From assembly GCA_009746045.1 (NCBI GenBank), contig RPFO01001292.1:1-64000 (forward strand): a stretch of DNA of 64,000 nucleotides, in the 5' to 3' direction. Both the position numbers and the translations under genes were made by a program. The notes beneath the pieces are model-generated. The model searched no databases. It had not been told where the DNA came from and saw nothing but the letters and a program-made list of their open reading frames with translations. Of the stretch, positions 61,638-64,000 are shown one piece after another. Numbering within the stretch: the first letter of the stretch is position 1; the number at the start of each line of letters is the position of its first letter. The stretch comes from Mesostigma viride. Its lineage: Eukaryota; Streptophyta; Mesostigmatophyceae; Mesostigmatales; Mesostigmataceae.

Positions 61638-63988
61638 CGCACTAACCAGACGAAACTTTCAGAATAGTAGCCCCCCCCCCTGACATGGACCCACTTAACT
61701 GTCCAATATTGCAGGTTCACCCCGGCGAGTGTAGAAGGGGGAGGGGATCACCGTCCCATTCCGTACGCCCCTAGTGGGGCCCCCCATCCACCCCACAGAA
61801 TGTGCCTATTCTTGGTTAGCGGTGGTATGGTCCCTCGGTAGATGGTTGGGACGTGACAGCCAGTCGCGGCCAGTACCAGTAGTAGTACAGTCATCCACGC
61901 CTTAAGTTGGGTTGGCTTAAGTTGTGTTCACGCCTTAAGTTGGGTCGCATAGGATTTTGGCATTCTAAGTTCAAAGCGGTTCAGGACAGTATGTTTTAGT
62001 ATATCTAGTTCAAATCAGTACAATCTATTAGAGTCATTGACGCCAAGGTAAGTTGGGTTCAGGCCTTAAGTTGGGTTGACCCCTCAAAATCCTCTAACCC
62101 AACTAAAGGCGTGAATGACTGTAGTCGCTGTCATGTGAGCCAGCAAAGTTTATCTATCTGCTCTTGCCAGCTGGCAATCATCCAACCAAGTCGCTGCATG
62201 AGACGGCTATTTACTTGCATGACTATATATACTGTAGTGGTCAAAATCACTTTGCGATGAATACTTTGCGAATTGACCCCGCAAACTTCTATTAATTTGC
62301 TTTATTTTGGCTCGCAAACATGCCAGTGTACTTGTCTTCTAGATTTCGTACCAGTTTCATGGGATTTTACTAGGAAAGCGCCGCGTCACAATTACCATGT
62401 TGAAATAGTTTTGCCTCGCAAATCTAAACTTTTACATGGCTTTGAGGTTGCAAAATATTTTGTTGCAATGTGATTTTGAATACTATGATAGTATACTACT
62501 AGTTGTGTGCTTAAAACGGCTTGCTGGTATTTCCATGTTTTTCTTTCTCGCTCTTTTCCTCGCCTTGTTTTGATTATTTGAGTATTCGATGTTGATGAAT
62601 TTATATAACTGTACACTAGTATATGGGAGCCAATGCATGTGGCATGACTACATACAGCAGCACGGTGGCATGTCCCCGTGGCGTGAGTAATGGGCAGTCA
62701 CACTCGCACTTCCACCTGTGTCCTTGGCAGCAGTGCTGGATGATGCTACCCAGCACACCAGCTTTGCTGCTGCGCGGAGTGGACTCCGGACTACTGCGGC
62801 GCCGCATATCGGTTTGGTCCATTCACGCTTACCTTGAGAGCAGAGAAGCAACACGCATGTTTTTTTTCGCAGCTGGCATGCTCCGTCACGGCCAGCACAT
62901 ACTACACGGGACATGTCCATGCCACAGCAGCAATGAGCGCGACGAGTGGGCCTGTGCTCGCCAGTGCCCTGACATGTCAGTTGTTGTGTTTGTTGTACTG
63001 CAACAGCCGGCTGTAATGGGACACATGGCTGCCGTTTGACTTGGATAAAGGAGGTCCCTCTGGCACCCATTCCATACCGTTTATGCATTCCATACCCCGC
63101 CTGCCTCACCTGTCTGTCACCTGGTGGTACTCTTGAATGCGTTGTGATTGCTGGCATCTGGCCCCCTCAGGTCTGGACACCCGGTACTACAACACCCTGT
63201 TCAGATACGTGGGCTTTCCGCCGCCGCCACCACTGCCAGCTGAGTTGCCACCACCTAGCCCACCCCCTTCCCCACCCCCTTCCCCACCCCCTTCCCCGTC
63301 CCCTTCGCCGCCCCCCTCCCCGCCCCCTTCCCCACCCCCTTCGCCACCCCCTTCCCCACCCCCTTCACCCCCCCTCCCCCGCCCCCTCCTCCCCCCCCTC
63401 CATCGCTGCCTTCGCCACCCCCGCCCCCATCGCCACCCCCACTTTTGGTGCCTCCACCACCCCCGTCACCCCCACCGGTCTTTCAACCTCCACCGCCGCC
63501 TTCACCACCCCCAGTTTTGCGACCTCCACCACCCCCTTCACCACCCCCTTCGCCACCGCCATCACCACCCCCATCACCGCCCCTGTCTCCGCCCCCCTCC
63601 CCCCCCCTTCGCCGCCCCCTTCCCCCCCCCGTCCCCCCCCCTTCCCCCCCCCCTCCCCATCCCCTTCCCCCCCCCCATTGTCAGGCCTCCACCTCCGCCC
63701 CCCCTCCCGCCACCAAAGCTAAGCCCTCCCCCACCTCCCCTCGACATGGTGGCCGTCGCCAAGTGCTTGTCGGCCCAGCAGCGTGTGATGGATGCGTTCC
63801 TGGACAACCTCACGGGGCTTGTCAACACAGATGTGCTAGCAGGCGGCGACATCGTCATGTCTTGCATCAACTATGAGGAGACGGACCACGGCTGCCCCAA
63901 CACTAACGCAGCCAAGATCTCACAAGTGGACCTGTGCCAGTGCATAATGACGATCGTGAACACATGGCATTCCAACCTCCCCTACTGG
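59826..63988 (+). CDS. Secreted Pro-rich glycoprotein, pherophorin-like (3' end beyond window)
   Basis: Exons 59826-60125, 60343-60382, 61378-61452, 63171-63988 with a GTACGTGAG donor at 63989; 411 codons to here, all phases compatible. MARLCFHVLFSLALVVVTS is a signal peptide. Domain A (about 28-150) is Cys-rich with CPNLLSGITRLQLCNC and ends at NRTLW before an exon border. Exon 4 encodes YYNTLFRYVGF, then a Pro/Ser hinge (PPPSPPPSP type), then domain B with CPNTNAAKISQVDLCQC ending LPYW at the next border. Domains A and B look like one duplicated unit. Two globular domains around a Pro hinge is the layout of pherophorins and related hydroxyproline-rich wall proteins of green algae; the pherophorin consensus itself is not clearly matched. 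N-glycosylation sites NIT, NRT and NLT occur. Part of the hinge is read in an unusual frame (see findings). Confidence 0.75.
61600..61637. repeat. Poly-G run in intron 3 of the Pro-rich protein gene
   Basis: About 38 consecutive or nearly consecutive G. It can form G-quadruplexes and is a likely site of assembly error in length. Confidence 0.9.
61888..62121. mobile_element. 234-bp MITE with TA target site (Tc1/mariner-like)
   Basis: The left end begins CAGTCATCCACGCCTTAAG and the right end is its inverse with two mismatches over about 26 bp (reading CAGTCATTCACGCCTTTAG on the minus strand). TA flanks both ends (61886-61887 and 62122-62123). TA duplication and CAGT termini are typical of Tc1/mariner elements. 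The internal sequence repeats the word CTTAAGTTGGGT several times. No coding capacity. It lies in intron 3 of the Pro-rich protein gene. Confidence 0.82.
62122..63170. other. Rest of intron 3, Pro-rich protein gene
   Basis: No exon fits the phase between 61452 and 63171. A possible exon with acceptor TTTTCGCAG at about 62872 was considered but has no matching donor. Confidence 0.4.
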
Positions 63989-64000
63989 GTACGTGAGCCA

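Noticed and set aside
62834..63016. Extra exon of the Pro-rich protein gene (acceptor near 62872)
   Set aside because: A good acceptor exists but no donor keeps phase, and exons 3 and 4 join in phase without it.

Overview
This window looks like nuclear DNA of a green alga (Chlorophyta or a close relative). The evidence is a plastid-type starch synthase spread over 19 short exons with GT-AG introns, an atypical short-chain dehydrogenase/CIA30 fusion of the HCF173 type behind a predicted plastid transit peptide, and a secreted protein with a Pro/Ser-rich hinge like algal cell-wall glycoproteins (pherophorin-like). The species cannot be named from the sequence alone. About half of the window is repeats: simple-sequence arrays, minisatellites, non-LTR retroelement remnants and nested insertions.

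Layout. 0-2.3 kb: CCCT and ATCC arrays, a retroelement 3' end and a 92-bp tandem repeat. 2.3-9.1 kb: a Tnp2/KDZ-like transposase on the minus strand, divergent from a plus-strand gene of unknown function, with an 85-bp tandem repeat between them. 9.4-16.6 kb: a 15-bp minisatellite, an AAGG array, and a LINE pseudogene split by a 3.18-kb insertion that carries a 184-bp satellite and long ACGC and CCCT arrays. 16.9-21.8 kb (minus): HCF173-like gene, 4 exons, 689 codons. 22.4-38.4 kb (plus): starch synthase of the SSIII/SSIV group, best matching SSIV, 19 exons, 675 codons; nine intron arrays of eight different motifs were seen. 38.9-47.8 kb: second satellite block, two LINE pseudogenes head to head, a 2.3-kb insertion bounded by a 20-bp hairpin, and a 2.26-kb TTAA-flanked element with perfect 16-bp inverted repeats. 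49.4-59.1 kb (minus): large acidic coiled-coil protein, 8 exons, 1606 codons, no recognised family. 59.8 kb to the window end (plus): secreted Pro-rich protein with two related Cys domains, cut by the window edge.

The two recognisable housekeeping genes (HCF173-like, starch synthase) are divergent with about 0.6 kb between their start codons, and the coiled-coil and wall-protein genes form a second divergent pair with about 0.73 kb between starts. Exon models were built by hand by requiring GT-AG borders, unbroken phase and fit to family motifs; they join without a frame break in the four main genes, but no transcript evidence was available. The most unusual pattern is that exon edges together with their splice sites are repeated inside the adjacent introns in three genes, next to minisatellites that differ from intron to intron.
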